Positions 63,929 through 64,000 of a stretch of 64,000 nucleotides of DNA are shown piece by piece. Under the pieces are notes generated by a model, which did not search any database, was not told the DNA's origin, and saw nothing but the letters and a program-made list of their open reading frames with translations. The DNA comes from Paenibacillus illinoisensis NBRC 15959 (GTDB taxonomy: Bacteria; Bacillota; Bacilli; Paenibacillales; Paenibacillaceae): assembly GCF_004000925.1 (NCBI RefSeq), contig NZ_BIME01000004.1, forward strand, positions 124,001 to 188,000, written 5' to 3'. The translations under genes were made by a program, and so were the position numbers. Position 1 is the stretch's first letter, and every line of letters begins with the position of its first letter.

Positions 63929-64000
63929 TTGGTTAAGTACGTGCTGAAAAAATTGCTATTTATGCTGCTATCGCTTTTCATACTCGCATCAGCAACCTTC
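63929..64000 (+). CDS. oppB: Oligopeptide ABC transporter permease OppB, N-terminus (truncated by the window)
   Basis: TTG 63929 follows GGAGGTG by eight bases and opens MVKYVLKKLLFMLLSLFILA, then SATF up to the window edge. This is the usual first membrane segment of OppB/DppB permeases. Only 24 codons are present. Position after oppA supports the call. Confidence 0.75.
   Translation, partial: MVKYVLKKLLFMLLSLFILASATF

Noticed and set aside
1..64000. Search for mobile elements, prophage, defence systems and CRISPR arrays
   Set aside because: No transposase, integrase, Cas, restriction or toxin-antitoxin pattern was seen. Gene order is conserved core, so no island is claimed.

Overview
The window reads as chromosomal core sequence of a spore-forming Gram-positive bacterium, most likely Paenibacillus or a close relative. 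The reasons are Bacillales gene order (rpsU-yqeY-yqeZ-floA-yqfCD-phoH-pgpH-ybeY-dgkA-cdd-era-yqzL-recO-glyQS-yqxD-dnaG-sigA-trmK-yqfO, then a typA-ylaH-ylaJ-ylaK block), many sporulation genes (yqfC, yqfD, a CotD-like coat protein, a YhcN/YlaJ lipoprotein, an RsfA-like regulator), good Shine-Dalgarno sites and frequent GTG/TTG starts. The genus is inferred from gene content only. No phage, insertion sequence, CRISPR array, tRNA or rRNA gene was seen.

Layout. 1-13.3 kb: the 3' end of an rRNA methyltransferase, then the DNA-break processing genes addB-addA and sbcD-sbcC. 13.3-14.7 kb: a structured intergenic element, a small Tyr/Pro-rich protein and a HIT hydrolase. 14.8-36.4 kb: the conserved block named above. 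It carries a near-perfect SigW-type promoter in front of nfeD-floA and a glycine T-box in front of glyQS. 36.5-37.05 kb: rnpB with its promoter and terminator; its sequence looks class A rather than the class B typical of Bacillus. 37.1-40.0 kb: an aminotransferase divergent from a MocR-type regulator, with four CTGTTAT/ATAACAG heptamers between them. 40.0-44.9 kb: a coat protein, a subtilase, YpuI, small cysteine-rich and membrane proteins, and a transglycosylase. 45-47.5 kb: a sulfur-transfer pair (cysteine desulfurase and ThiI). 47.6-49.8 kb: two divergent TerC proteins and a small membrane protein. 50-56.4 kb: typA, ylaH, an LCP ligase, a flavin-fold protein, ylaJ and the PIN-PhoH gene ylaK. 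56.6-59.4 kb: an orphan solute-binding protein facing a secreted coiled-coil protein, and a DUF2626 protein. 59.7-64 kb: rsfA, panE, a DUF3397 protein, oppA and the first codons of oppB.

The genes are mostly housekeeping: recombinational repair (AddAB, SbcCD, RecO), replication and transcription initiation (DnaG, SigA), RNA and ribosome maturation (YbeY, Era, TrmK, RNase P, ThiI, TypA), envelope stress and membrane organisation (NfeD, FloA), c-di-AMP turnover (PgpH), sporulation, and peptide uptake (OppA/OppB). I did not find a convincing new multi-gene system. The signals most worth a second look are small: the three-way-junction element at 13.5 kb, the four-site operator of the MocR/aminotransferase pair, the class A rnpB, the structured and possibly dispersed element at 51.95-52.05 kb, the inverted repeat in front of ylaK, and the Sm-like small protein at 13.7 kb.
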